From a virus: DNA of 32,215 bases. The stretch covers positions 1 through 32,215 of the IMG/VR virus record IMGVR_UViG_3300023180_000230. One strand, given 5' to 3'. The translations under genes were made by a program, and so were the position numbers. Below are positions 5,001-12,156 of this stretch, piece by piece. Numbering within the stretch: position 1 is the stretch's first letter; the number at the start of each line of letters is the position of its first letter. The notes under the pieces are model-generated. The model made no database searches, was not told the DNA's origin, and saw only the letters and a program-made list of their open reading frames with translations.

Positions 5001-7123
5001 TAGAAGGCGCCGAGCATCAATTCATTTTTAGCAGAAGTGTGATGCTGAGTACGAGAAGCAAGATTTGTTGTACTCTGGTTATTCACAGTGCTTGGTGATA
5101 CGTTTGACTGAATGACAGTAGGTGCTTCAGACGAACCAGAATTAGCATTTGCTTCTGCTTGTGCTTGTTGCAAGTCTTGTCCTGATTGTCTAGTTGGAAT
5201 GAGATTAGCAGAGGTATTGTTCATCTCTGCTCTCATAGTTCTAGCACCATTAATTCTATCAATTTCATCATTAGTGTAGAGATATGTAGGAACTTCAACA
5301 CCATCAACTGTTGTAGGGATACCTGCTTCAAATGTCGCAGTCCTTGCAGTACCCATACCCAATGCCTTTGCAAGTTGTTTTGCTCTTAACTTCTTTTCTC
5401 TAGAATTGTATGGTAATGTTAAATCGCCTGTATCTACAATCGTTGTATCTGTGCTTCCTGTAATTCCTGCACCTGTATCAGCAGGAACAGCAGTCTGTGC
5501 TACACTACTACTTACACTAGCACTTGCACCACCTAATGCTTCACGAAGAGATTGAATTCTTGCTACTGCCGCTTCATAATCAATGTCTGGAGATGCTAGA
5601 CCTTTAATTTCTGTTCCTGAACTGAAGAAACCTTCTCCAACTGTTCCGCCTTGAATTGCAAGTTCAAGTGCAGGTATTGAGTTCATCAAATCATCAGTCA
5701 AGTCTTTTATATTAAATCCTGCACCATCAAAACTAATACTAGATAATTTACTAATAGCAATTCTAACTCTATCAATTGCGTCTGCACCTTTATTCAATTC
5801 TTCAGATTTATCTGCAATGGTTATCATTTGCTCAATAGGACTTTCATTACCACTCAGAAAACCCATCAGCGCAGTTCCAGCATCCATAATAGAACCCAGG
5901 AAGTTGCTACCGGAGAACTTTAGAAGTCCTGCCGACAAACTACCCATTGTGTCACTAAATGTTTCTGCTTCTTCTGCGGTTATTTTATCTTTCACACTTG
6001 TAAGTGTTTCTACACTATCAACAATACCATCTGCAAAACCAGGTTTAGCAAGCGAAGCAACTGCAGAACCAACACCAAATACTGCCAGACCAGCACCGAG
6101 TGTAGTCAATGAACCTGCCGCTTCAACAGCGGCGAAGAAACTTAAATCACCAATACCAATAAGAGTTTCTACACTATCATAAATGCGCTGTGCCCAATTA
6201 GCATCACTCATAGTGTCGGCGATTGCTTGACCTGCTCCACCGACTGCAGAACCAACCCCAAACACCGCAAGACCTGCGCCAAGTGTAGTTAATGAACCTG
6301 CCGCTTCAACTGCTCCTAGAAAAGATAAATCACCAATCGATATAAGAGTTGCGACACTATCATATATTTTGTCCGCCCACCCTTCTTTTAGCATTCCTTC
6401 CGCAAGACCTGCACCAAGTGCGCCAACGCCAGAACCAATTCCAAATGCGGCAAGACCTACACCAAGTGTGGTTAAAGATGCCGCCGCCTCAACTGCTGAT
6501 AGAAAAGATAAGTCACCAATTTTTATAAGAGTTGCGACACTATCATATATTTTGTCCGACCAATTATCTTCCATAAATGATTGGCCTATACCATTAGCAA
6601 TAGAACCAATTCCAAATGCGGCAAGACCTACACCTAATGATGCGAGAGTTGCAACTGTCTCTGCAGTATCGGCGCCATCAACTTCATCTGCAATACTTGT
6701 AAGAATGAGAACTTTATCTTTTACTTTCTGTGCATCGAAATCTAAGAATCCTGCAAAAGCGGCAACAAGACCAGCGGCGGCACCAGCGGCGGCAACACCG
6801 AGCATACCCATCATGCCCATGCCTTTTTTACCTTCAGTAGGAGTAACAACAGATTGTTCTGCTGGTCCACCTATAATAGGTGCGCCATCTCCTTCTCTAG
6901 ATGCTTCTGTTGATTGTGCGGAACCGAATGCATCAGGTGCTAGTGATGCTTGTATGGCAGAAATCGCTTCAAGCATTTGTGAATTGACGGCATATAAATC
7001 TTGAATACCACTTTCGATATTACCTAGTATTTGATTACTTTCTATGCCAGATTTGGTATTATCTTTATTCAGAGTTTCTACCGCATCACTCAATCCGCCA
7101 ATAGTTTCTTTTTTGTCTGCCAT
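5000..7123 (-). CDS. 29: Tape-measure protein (gp29-like), built from repeats
   Basis: 707 residues (T4 gp29 has 590). Start ATG 7123 with AGGTAA upstream. Residues 1-65 are helical, 101-126 are a Gly/Met/Ala-rich hydrophobic stretch, and about 134-390 consist of amphipathic repeats of the form W-x-DKIYDSVATLI-x-IGDLSF...AVEAA-x-SLTTLG-x-GLA-x-FG-x-GS with a 61-residue period. Residues 430-530 are helical, and the C-terminal part is Ser/Thr/Gln-rich. Long, Ala/Gly-rich, repeat-based helical composition, its place after the gp26 genes and its size all suit the tail tape measure, which sets tail-tube length and is ejected with the DNA. Direct similarity to T4 gp29 is not visible by eye, so the number is given by role and context. 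Confidence 0.65.
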   Translation of the reverse strand: MADKKETIGGLSDAVETLNKDNTKSGIESNQILGNIESGIQDLYAVNSQMLEAISAIQASLAPDAFGSAQSTEASREGDGAPIIGGPAEQSVVTPTEGKKGMGMMGMLGVAAAGAAAGLVAAFAGFLDFDAQKVKDKVLILTSIADEVDGADTAETVATLASLGVGLAAFGIGSIANGIGQSFMEDNWSDKIYDSVATLIKIGDLSFLSAVEAAASLTTLGVGLAAFGIGSGVGALGAGLAEGMLKEGWADKIYDSVATLISIGDLSFLGAVEAAGSLTTLGAGLAVFGVGSAVGGAGQAIADTMSDANWAQRIYDSVETLIGIGDLSFFAAVEAAGSLTTLGAGLAVFGVGSAVASLAKPGFADGIVDSVETLTSVKDKITAEEAETFSDTMGSLSAGLLKFSGSNFLGSIMDAGTALMGFLSGNESPIEQMITIADKSEELNKGADAIDRVRIAISKLSSISFDGAGFNIKDLTDDLMNSIPALELAIQGGTVGEGFFSSGTEIKGLASPDIDYEAAVARIQSLREALGGASASVSSSVAQTAVPADTGAGITGSTDTTIVDTGDLTLPYNSREKKLRAKQLAKALGMGTARTATFEAGIPTTVDGVEVPTYLYTNDEIDRINGARTMRAEMNNTSANLIPTRQSGQDLQQAQAEANANSGSSEAPTVIQSNVSPSTVNNQSTTNLASRTQHHTSAKNELMLGAF
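6014..6562 (-). repeat. Three tandem 183-bp (61-codon) repeats in the tape-measure gene
   Basis: Units start at Trp188 (6562), Trp249 (6379) and Trp310 (6196) of the protein, exactly 61 codons apart. The DNA is also similar: the plus-strand text AAGAGTTGCGACACTATCAT recurs about 183 bases apart around 6340 and 6525. Weaker copies extend the array on both sides (residues about 134-187 and 363-390). Confidence 0.9.
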
Positions 7124-7131
7124 TTAATTAC

Positions 7132-7464
7132 CTATTTCTTCTTATCGGTGTAAGCATTTGCTCCAAAGTAGGCGGCAACAATTGCTGAAGTAGCAACGAA
7201 GTAAGTCGGAGCAATATCTCCAATAATATTCGCCGCTGTATCATAACCTAACATTGCTGTAATCAAAACCGCCGCTGGATAGTTGAATATACCCATCAAA
7301 GCGAACCATGTCATATATCTCATTGCATCTCTTCTTGCATCCACATCCTCCAGTTCTTTGCGTTTGAACTCAAGGTACATTTCTTGCTCTTTATTACTGA
7401 CCTTACCATCGCCGTTTGTATCGGCAGGATGATGACCAGATGCTTTTATCTCTTCTTCTCCCAT
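7132..7464 (-). CDS. EF-hand protein with two membrane segments (holin-like candidate)
   Basis: 110 residues, ATG 7464 preceded by GGAG in the end of the upstream frame. Residues 15-26 (DTNGDGKVSNKE) are a textbook EF-hand calcium loop with ligands at positions 1, 3, 5, 9 and 12. A charged helix follows (EMYLEFKRKELEDVDARRDAMR), then two hydrophobic segments: WFALMGIFNYPAAVLITAML (about 53-72) and NIIGDIAPTYFVATSAIVAAYFG (about 79-101), and a short KKK end. Two membrane segments, small size and charged tail fit a holin, but the same type of protein appears in marine T4-like phages without assigned role. It lies between the gp26 extension and the tape measure, so a role in tail assembly at the membrane is also possible. 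Confidence 0.8.
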   Translation of the reverse strand: MGEEEIKASGHHPADTNGDGKVSNKEQEMYLEFKRKELEDVDARRDAMRYMTWFALMGIFNYPAAVLITAMLGYDTAANIIGDIAPTYFVATSAIVAAYFGANAYTDKKK

Positions 7465-7467
7465 TTA

Positions 7468-7650
7468 CTATCTCCGTTGTTTTGCTTTTTCATTTTCGTC
7501 TTCAATAAACTGGGTCAACAGAGTTATATAAATTTCCCTCTCCCATGGCATCATATTTTCAAGTTCTGTTAATGAGTATTTATGATGTTGCATTAGTGCA
7601 AAATTAGTTCTCATGTGATTTACTAAATCATCATGCGAGAGGCCTACGCT
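7468..7650 (-). CDS. -1 frame extension of gp26 (predicted frameshift product)
   Basis: After the slippery heptamer at the end of gp26, the -1 frame is open for 60 codons to TAG at 7468-7470: SVGLSHDDLVNH, then MRTNFALMQHHKYSLTEL, then ENMMPWEREIYITLLTQF and a charged end. The text reads as real protein from the first codons after the slip. It contains no start codon until ATG 7614 (a 48-residue version), which has no ribosome binding site. The -1 frame opens only 21 bases before the slip site. The YSLTELENMMPWEREIY motif resembles the small domains appended by frameshift in tail assembly chaperones. The fused product would have 293 residues. Alternatively it is a separate 48-residue gene translated from 7614 by coupling. 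Confidence 0.75.
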   Translation of the reverse strand, partial: SVGLSHDDLVNHMRTNFALMQHHKYSLTELENMMPWEREIYITLLTQFIEDENEKAKQRR

Positions 7651-8348
7651 AAAAAACTTTGTATTCCACTAATTACTCTTTTTTGTTCCTTTCCACACTT
7701 ACTGCATGTATACTCAAGGTCTTTCGATAATCTTGGTAAAGTTGTAAAGAAATTCTTTAGCATATTAAATTGTGATGTTGTCATACTTTCGATGAATGCT
7801 TGAATTTCTTCTTTCGGTGTTGTATCTACATCATAGATATTTCCATCTGCTTCAATGCTTTCAATACAACTCGCAAGAAATTTGAAGTTATCTTCTACAT
7901 TTTCTAAATTAGTTACATCTTCTAAATTTGACATTGTTGGAAATCTCATATTAAGATTAACATTTTCACTAATCTTAATTGTTCTACTAGGAATACTATC
8001 CATATCATATTTAATTTGTGTCAAGTCCAATGTATAGGGTGTTTGTCCTTTACACTCTTCATCAGTACATACTAATCTCAAATCAATTTGCTCACCTACA
8101 GATTTTTCTCTCAATCGTAAGAATATATTCTCGATTTCGAATATAGGTAATGTATTTACATCTACTTGGTCGAAGATGCAATTTGAAATGATTTGCTTCA
8201 TAGCATTCATAACATGTTTTTGTTCTTGTTCTTCTACTGCCAATAGAAGAAGTTTTTGTTCTTTGACCAGAAAAGGTCTGAATTTAATATTTTCACCATT
8301 ATATAATGTCAAGTCATATTGTGGTGCATCAAGTCTTGGTAGTGCCAT
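7644..8348 (-). CDS. 26: gp26-type baseplate hub / tail assembly protein
   Basis: 234 residues (T4 gp26 has 208), ATG 8348 with GGAG upstream. N-terminal YDLTLYNGENIKFRPFLVKEQKLLLLAVEEQEQ matches the start pattern of T4-type baseplate protein gp26. Four cysteines, CTDEEC (94, 99) and CSKC (215, 218), form a likely zinc ribbon. The middle is helical (ENIFLRLREKSVGEQI, DNFKFLASCIESI). The gene ends with AGT TTT TTA GCG TAG, where T TTT TTA is a classic -1 slippery sequence. In T4, genes 26 and 51 lie just before 27-28-29; here gp26 and its -1 extension lie before the tape measure, which suggests a chaperone for tape-measure assembly. Confidence 0.7.
   Translation of the reverse strand: MALPRLDAPQYDLTLYNGENIKFRPFLVKEQKLLLLAVEEQEQKHVMNAMKQIISNCIFDQVDVNTLPIFEIENIFLRLREKSVGEQIDLRLVCTDEECKGQTPYTLDLTQIKYDMDSIPSRTIKISENVNLNMRFPTMSNLEDVTNLENVEDNFKFLASCIESIEADGNIYDVDTTPKEEIQAFIESMTTSQFNMLKNFFTTLPRLSKDLEYTCSKCGKEQKRVISGIQSFLA
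7650..7656 (-). other. Slippery heptamer T TTT TTA (predicted -1 ribosomal frameshift site)
   Basis: In the gp26 zero frame the minus strand reads AGT TTT TTA GCG TAG. T TTT TTA fits X XXY YYZ and is the same heptamer used by HIV-1 gag-pol. After slippage the next codon is AGC and the frame stays open for 60 codons. A possible hairpin (ATG A TGATT-TAGTA-AATCA CAT, 7634-7613) begins 15 bases after the site. Confidence 0.7.
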
Positions 8349-8387
8349 ATTGTTTTCTCCATAGTTTAATCGTTAGTTAATATTTAA

Positions 8388-9146
8388 TTACCATAAATCT
8401 GCAACGTCTGCTTCCATTCTTGCGAAGTTTGCATCAGACCGTGCTTGTACTGACTGCACAGGATTATATGTTACATAATCGTTCATGACAATATTAGAAC
8501 CAAGTGAACCAATACCAGTCACCGCAGTAGTTTCTTTCCATTTTCTGAATTGCATTGATACTTGAAGTCTTGCTACTTCAGAGGAACTGGCGCTGTATGC
8601 AATTTCAGCAACAGTTTTTGGATATGCTTCTATCAGTGTGCATTGATATTTTGCTCTCAGTGTTCCATTTGCGTCTATGCTATCTTTAGCATCTAGTGCT
8701 AGAATGTGAACAGATGTCACATATTCATTATAGTAATTAGTTTTTGATGTGTCCGGATCAATAATTGTTCTCTGCCAAGCATCAAAAAATTTCTTTACAG
8801 TATATTCTCTATCCATATAAAATGTAAAATTGACAGGTGTGTAACTGTGACCATAAGGAATTTCTCTTCCTGGTCCATACTGTTTATTTAGTTTAGTATC
8901 TATATTCATTGATGGTAGTGATGTTGCTTCACAATAAAGATTTACTAGTCTTTGTCCATTTATTAGTTGCGAGTATCTTCCGTATTGATTTTGACCAGCA
9001 TTGATATCTGAAAATCTAGATAACTGACCTAAATTATTAGCAGATGGACCTCTAGGCACATCAATAACTACCATATACCTATTAGACTTTGCAAGTCCTG
9101 CTCCGTCTCTTCCATGCACTTCTGCAATAAAATTATCTATACTCAT
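8388..9146 (-). CDS. 54: Tail-tube-fold baseplate protein (gp54-type, gp19 possible)
   Basis: 252 residues, starting at ATG 9146 with a 4-base overlap on the upstream gene. The sequence has the T4 gp19 tube-protein pattern: RYMVVIDVP near the N-terminus, a SLPSMNIDT segment, YTPVNFTFYMDREYTVKKFFDAWQRTI, a YVTSVHILALDAKD strand, CTLIEAYPKTVAEIAYS, and LQVSMQFRKWKE. This fold is shared by the tube protein gp19 and by the tube initiators gp48 and gp54. gp48 is present at 10239, no second tube-like gene is nearby, and gp54 is its usual companion, so gp54 is preferred. T4 gp54 has 320 and gp19 163 residues. It would seat the first ring of the tail tube on the hub. Confidence 0.6.
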   Translation of the reverse strand: MSIDNFIAEVHGRDGAGLAKSNRYMVVIDVPRGPSANNLGQLSRFSDINAGQNQYGRYSQLINGQRLVNLYCEATSLPSMNIDTKLNKQYGPGREIPYGHSYTPVNFTFYMDREYTVKKFFDAWQRTIIDPDTSKTNYYNEYVTSVHILALDAKDSIDANGTLRAKYQCTLIEAYPKTVAEIAYSASSSEVARLQVSMQFRKWKETTAVTGIGSLGSNIVMNDYVTYNPVQSVQARSDANFARMEADVADLW

Positions 9147-9736
9147 CTTGCCCTCATTTTTCTGTTACTGTCTAAATAGACTTGTTGCTTACTTGCACCC
9201 CTAAAACTCTCTGTTGGTAACATTGCCGCTGTTGTCCAGTCATCAGGTTGTATAAACAAGTATCTACCTTTTATTTGACTTTTCTTATATCTCTTCACAG
9301 AAGGTCTTACTTCTCTAAATCTAGCAAAGTTACTTAGTATACCCCAATCTGCACGAATTCTAGTTTGAATGTCAGTATCACCTACTTTAAATCTACTTAG
9401 TTTCTCTAATAGTATAACTCTATTGACTGGATGTAGATAGTGAAAGTTTATTGCGGTAATGTAACTACTTTCGACATTAAATGGAAGTATAAGAGGAAAC
9501 ATATCATAGTAAGGTAATGCTGGAGTTCCTTTTCCAATAGGGTTTGAATAGTTTATCAAATACATACGTCCAGGTAACATTCTGCCTGTCATATTTTCTG
9601 CATACTCTCTTTGAAACTGCGTAGGTTCATAGCGAGTACCGACAAGACTTTTTACTTGGTCTTGATACCATTGTGCAGAACGTCTTTGGTCTCCAGACGC
9701 ATTCCTTATTTCTTCTAGTACTTTAATCTCTGCCAT
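9143..9736 (-). CDS. T4-type structural protein of unknown role (197 aa)
   Basis: No domain of known function is recognised. The pattern RYEPTQFQREY, MLPGRMYLINYSNP, LPYYDMFPLILPF, INFHYLHPVNRVILLEKL, RYLFIQPDDWTTAAMLPTESFRGASKQQVYLDS is one I associate with a conserved protein of marine T4-like phages found near gp4 and tail-tube genes. It is rich in Tyr, Arg and Pro, with no membrane segment. In T4 the neighbours of gene 4 are genes 2 and 53; a gp2-like DNA-end or head-completion role is possible but not shown. A CATAAATA element lies exactly 5 bases before the ATG. Confidence 0.75.
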   Translation of the reverse strand: MAEIKVLEEIRNASGDQRRSAQWYQDQVKSLVGTRYEPTQFQREYAENMTGRMLPGRMYLINYSNPIGKGTPALPYYDMFPLILPFNVESSYITAINFHYLHPVNRVILLEKLSRFKVGDTDIQTRIRADWGILSNFARFREVRPSVKRYKKSQIKGRYLFIQPDDWTTAAMLPTESFRGASKQQVYLDSNRKMRAR

Positions 9737-9741
9737 AATAG

Positions 9742-9749
9742 TATTTATG
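9742..9749 (-). promoter_or_regulatory. Near-consensus late promoter (CATAAATA), leaderless geometry
   Basis: On the minus strand CATAAATA is followed by CTATT and then ATG (9736). It differs from TATAAATA at one base. By T4 spacing (+1 six bases after the element) transcription would begin at the A of the ATG, the same geometry as at gp25. Confidence 0.5.
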
Positions 9750-10184
9750 CTACTTTAAATGGTCTTCTGTAAGAATTATGAAATCCCATTTCTTATCTTT
9801 AGCATATTCACTTGCCGCTTTCCATTTCGCAGAATTAACTCCCCAATTCTTAACTTCAGAAAACCAAGACTTTGACTTCTTCTTAGGATTAGTTTCGGGA
9901 GGTTTAGTGTATTTTTTGGGTTTTACTTCTACTAGATAAGATTTAATCAGTCCATCTTTTGTTCTGACTTGTATATAGAAGTCTACGAAATATCGATGTA
10001 TTTTATTATCAAGAGGTGACACATAAGGAATCACAGTTTCTTCACTTCCCCATTTGATAACGTCAGGATTTAGGTCACACCATTTCATAAGTTTACGTTC
10101 CCAAAGAGAGCGATATATCACATTCGATGGATTACCTGCGTATTTGTCTTTATTTTGCGGAGTGTATCTACCTTTATATGCCAT
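9750..10184 (-). CDS. 4: gp4 head completion protein (nuclease-like)
   Basis: 144 residues (T4 gp4 has 150). It has the TnsA/PD-(D/E)XK-like layout: YRSLWERKLMKWCDLNPDVIKW (E29), SEETVIPYVSP, HRYFVDFYIQV (D68), then YLVEVKPKKY with ExK at 86-88. C-terminal WKAASEYAKDKKWDFIILTEDHL closes the fold. gp4 acts late in head maturation, after packaging, before tail joining. It is the first gene of the minus-strand operon and lies 35 bases after the minus-strand late promoter. Confidence 0.9.
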   Translation of the reverse strand: MAYKGRYTPQNKDKYAGNPSNVIYRSLWERKLMKWCDLNPDVIKWGSEETVIPYVSPLDNKIHRYFVDFYIQVRTKDGLIKSYLVEVKPKKYTKPPETNPKKKSKSWFSEVKNWGVNSAKWKAASEYAKDKKWDFIILTEDHLK

Positions 10185-10197
10185 ATCGAAAAACTCT

Positions 10198-10205
10198 TAT
10201 AAATA
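10198..10205 (+). promoter_or_regulatory. T4-type late promoter for gp48 operon
   Basis: Exact TATAAATA; predicted start near 10211, with ATG 10239 and AGGAAG (10226-10231) downstream. It faces the minus-strand promoter at 10219-10226. Confidence 0.8.
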
Positions 10206-10218
10206 ATATCGTAATTAC

Positions 10219-10226
10219 TATTTATA
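10219..10226 (-). promoter_or_regulatory. T4-type late promoter for gp4 operon
   Basis: Plus strand TATTTATA, thus TATAAATA on the minus strand; predicted start near 10213, ATG 10184 downstream. Both this element and the plus-strand one fire towards each other and share the 13-base spacer. Confidence 0.8.
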
Positions 10227-10238
10227 GGAAGAAACCAT

Positions 10239-11336
10239 ATGGCGATATTAAACCCACATTTTACTGGCAGTTCGGCACTAGGTCGATTTGCCAGAAATTC
10301 GTCTAGATTAGGTGAACCGGCAAAGACTGGTAGACAGTATGGTACAATGGGATTGACATATCCTATTGATTTGGGTATTGACGCACCTGCTGAATTTGAT
10401 AATCATGTTATCTTTGATATATACTTTGATGAAACAACATCCTTTACCTCTTTACAGGGAACTCCGGGAGAACCTAGAGCATGGAAAGGGGAATCTGCAA
10501 TATTAGGAAACAAACTTGATGTAAGAGGAGTTGTAGAAAAGGGTGGAGAATATGCCGCCGAATTGGGTAAAGCAATTACTGGAGGTGAAGGCGGACTTGT
10601 AGATAAAGCGTTAAGTAGTGAAACTGGATCAGCGGTGACTGACAGTCTAGGTAAGTTTACAGATGGCGCGTTTGGCGGCGCACAAAACTTAAAGAAGTTA
10701 AACTCTTCAATTGCACTTGCAGTACCAAATACAATGACGATGAACTCAACTGCTAATTATACAGAAGCAAAAATGGGTCCTCTTGTTGGACTATTAGCAA
10801 GAGCAGGAGCAGGTGATAATGCTAATGCTGATTTAGCAAACTTGGGTGGTCAAGCGGCGAGACTTGCATCAGAAGTATTGTTTCAAATACCAGATATGTT
10901 TGGTATGAACATCCAGAATGTTATGGAAGTTTCTACAAGAAGAGTTTCAAATCCACATATCGAACAAAGATTTGAAAGCATGTCTTTTAGAGAATTTACT
11001 TTTACATATGAGTTTGCCGCAAGGTCTGAACAAGAAGCAGTTGCTATTGATGAGATTATTAAAACATTTAGATTTCATATGCATCCTGAGTTGATACCTA
11101 GTGGGTTGTTCTTTGATTATCCTTCACTATTTGATATTTCTATCATGCATCAAAATAGACATAATCAATTCATGCACAAAATATCAACTTGCTATTTAAC
11201 TTCATTCAATACTAACTATACTTCAACTGGAGTTTTTTCTACTAATAGAGATGGTCAACCTACAGAAATTCAAGTAACTATGAACTTCAGAGAAATTGAA
11301 CCATTGCATAAGAAGAGAATTGAAGAGGGTTACTAA
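10239..11336 (+). CDS. 48: gp48 baseplate tail tube cap
   Basis: 365 residues (T4 gp48 has 364). N-terminus MAILNPHF...ALGRFARNSSRLG, strand FDNHVIFDIYF, an Ala/Gly-rich middle (about 115-210) with TMTMNSTANY, then ISTRRVSNPHIEQRFESMSFREFTFTYEFAARSEQEAVAIDEIIKTFRFHMHPE, typical of gp48 and related to the tube fold (FREFTFTY...EAxxIxxIIKxFRxHMxPE), ending in VTMNFREIEPLHKKRIEEGY. It caps the baseplate and, with gp54, starts tube polymerisation. Its stop overlaps the next start (TAATG). Confidence 0.85.
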   Translation: MAILNPHFTGSSALGRFARNSSRLGEPAKTGRQYGTMGLTYPIDLGIDAPAEFDNHVIFDIYFDETTSFTSLQGTPGEPRAWKGESAILGNKLDVRGVVEKGGEYAAELGKAITGGEGGLVDKALSSETGSAVTDSLGKFTDGAFGGAQNLKKLNSSIALAVPNTMTMNSTANYTEAKMGPLVGLLARAGAGDNANADLANLGGQAARLASEVLFQIPDMFGMNIQNVMEVSTRRVSNPHIEQRFESMSFREFTFTYEFAARSEQEAVAIDEIIKTFRFHMHPELIPSGLFFDYPSLFDISIMHQNRHNQFMHKISTCYLTSFNTNYTSTGVFSTNRDGQPTEIQVTMNFREIEPLHKKRIEEGY

Positions 11337-12154
11337 TGAGTTATTTTGAATATTTTCCAACAACATTCTACGATATCACTAAACAAGGTGAATTACAAAC
11401 TAGAGCGATTATAACAAAAGATATTATTCGTAGAGTTAAAGTAAATAGCAGAATTGCTAATAGCGCATTCTCATATGACTTGTATGATATACAAGAGGGT
11501 GAAAGACCTGATATATTAGCACATCAATTTTATAACTCAAGTAAGTTTGCTTGGGTTTTTCTCGTAACTAATGAAATACATGATATTTATGAAGACTGGC
11601 CGAGAACTGAACGCGAATTAAAAAATATGATTAATAAAAAGTATGGAGGTAATGGTCCTTATGCTTTATTTGGAACTGGTACATCTGGTATGCATCGCGG
11701 CACTGGGTATTGGTATCCTATATTTTTATCTGAAAAAGAAGCAAGAGAATATAATAGATATAAACAAAATGGAACTGGAATATCGCACACTCACACATTC
11801 AGTGAATTTGGTAGTACAGTTTTTCATATGCCAGGGAATTATGGCAGTGGTCACGCGAAGAGTACATATGACAGTAACATATATAAACTGTGGACTGTGA
11901 ATTCTGGACCTGATGGTATTCATCATTATGAAAGACCTGCCGCATCTGGAGATACAAATCGAAAGATTAGAACTACAGAAAGTACATATAAACTCTTCAC
12001 CAGTCCTGGAACTGAACAAACATTCAATAGCGATGTTATCACCAACAGATTATATGAAGAAAAACTTAACGAAGAAAAGCGACAAATTAAAATTTTAAGA
12101 CCAAATCTTTTACAAGAGTTTGTTGAAGAATTTAAACAAATTATAGGAAATTAA
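11336..12154 (+). CDS. 53: gp53 baseplate wedge protein
   Basis: 272 residues (T4 gp53 has 196). N-terminal YFPTTFYDI...TKDIIRRVKVN and the LysM-like part YDLYDIQEGERPDILAHQFYNSSKFAWVFLVTNEIHDIYEDWP fit gp53, as does the C-terminal ERQIKILRPNLLQEFVEEFKQII. Residues about 115-215 (GTGTSGMHRGTGYWYP through the HIHHYERPAAS region) are an insertion relative to T4. gp53 clamps the wedge at the inner baseplate rim and helps join wedges around the hub. Confidence 0.88.
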   Translation: MSYFEYFPTTFYDITKQGELQTRAIITKDIIRRVKVNSRIANSAFSYDLYDIQEGERPDILAHQFYNSSKFAWVFLVTNEIHDIYEDWPRTERELKNMINKKYGGNGPYALFGTGTSGMHRGTGYWYPIFLSEKEAREYNRYKQNGTGISHTHTFSEFGSTVFHMPGNYGSGHAKSTYDSNIYKLWTVNSGPDGIHHYERPAASGDTNRKIRTTESTYKLFTSPGTEQTFNSDVITNRLYEEKLNEEKRQIKILRPNLLQEFVEEFKQIIGN

Positions 12155-12156
12155 TT

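Noticed and set aside
5817-6182. 121-codon plus-strand open frame opposite the tape measure
   Set aside because: Same cause: antisense shadow of the repeats, with no start signal or recognisable content.
6369-7004. 211-codon plus-strand open frame opposite the tape measure
   Set aside because: It is a mirror of the Ala/Gly-rich repeat coding strand; the translation is a Pro/Ala/Ser low-complexity string with no ribosome binding site.
7578-7585. CATAAATA on the minus strand within the -1 extension of gp26
   Set aside because: It is explained by His-Lys-Tyr codons; the next gene is far downstream with its own binding site, so a promoter is not needed, though it is not excluded.
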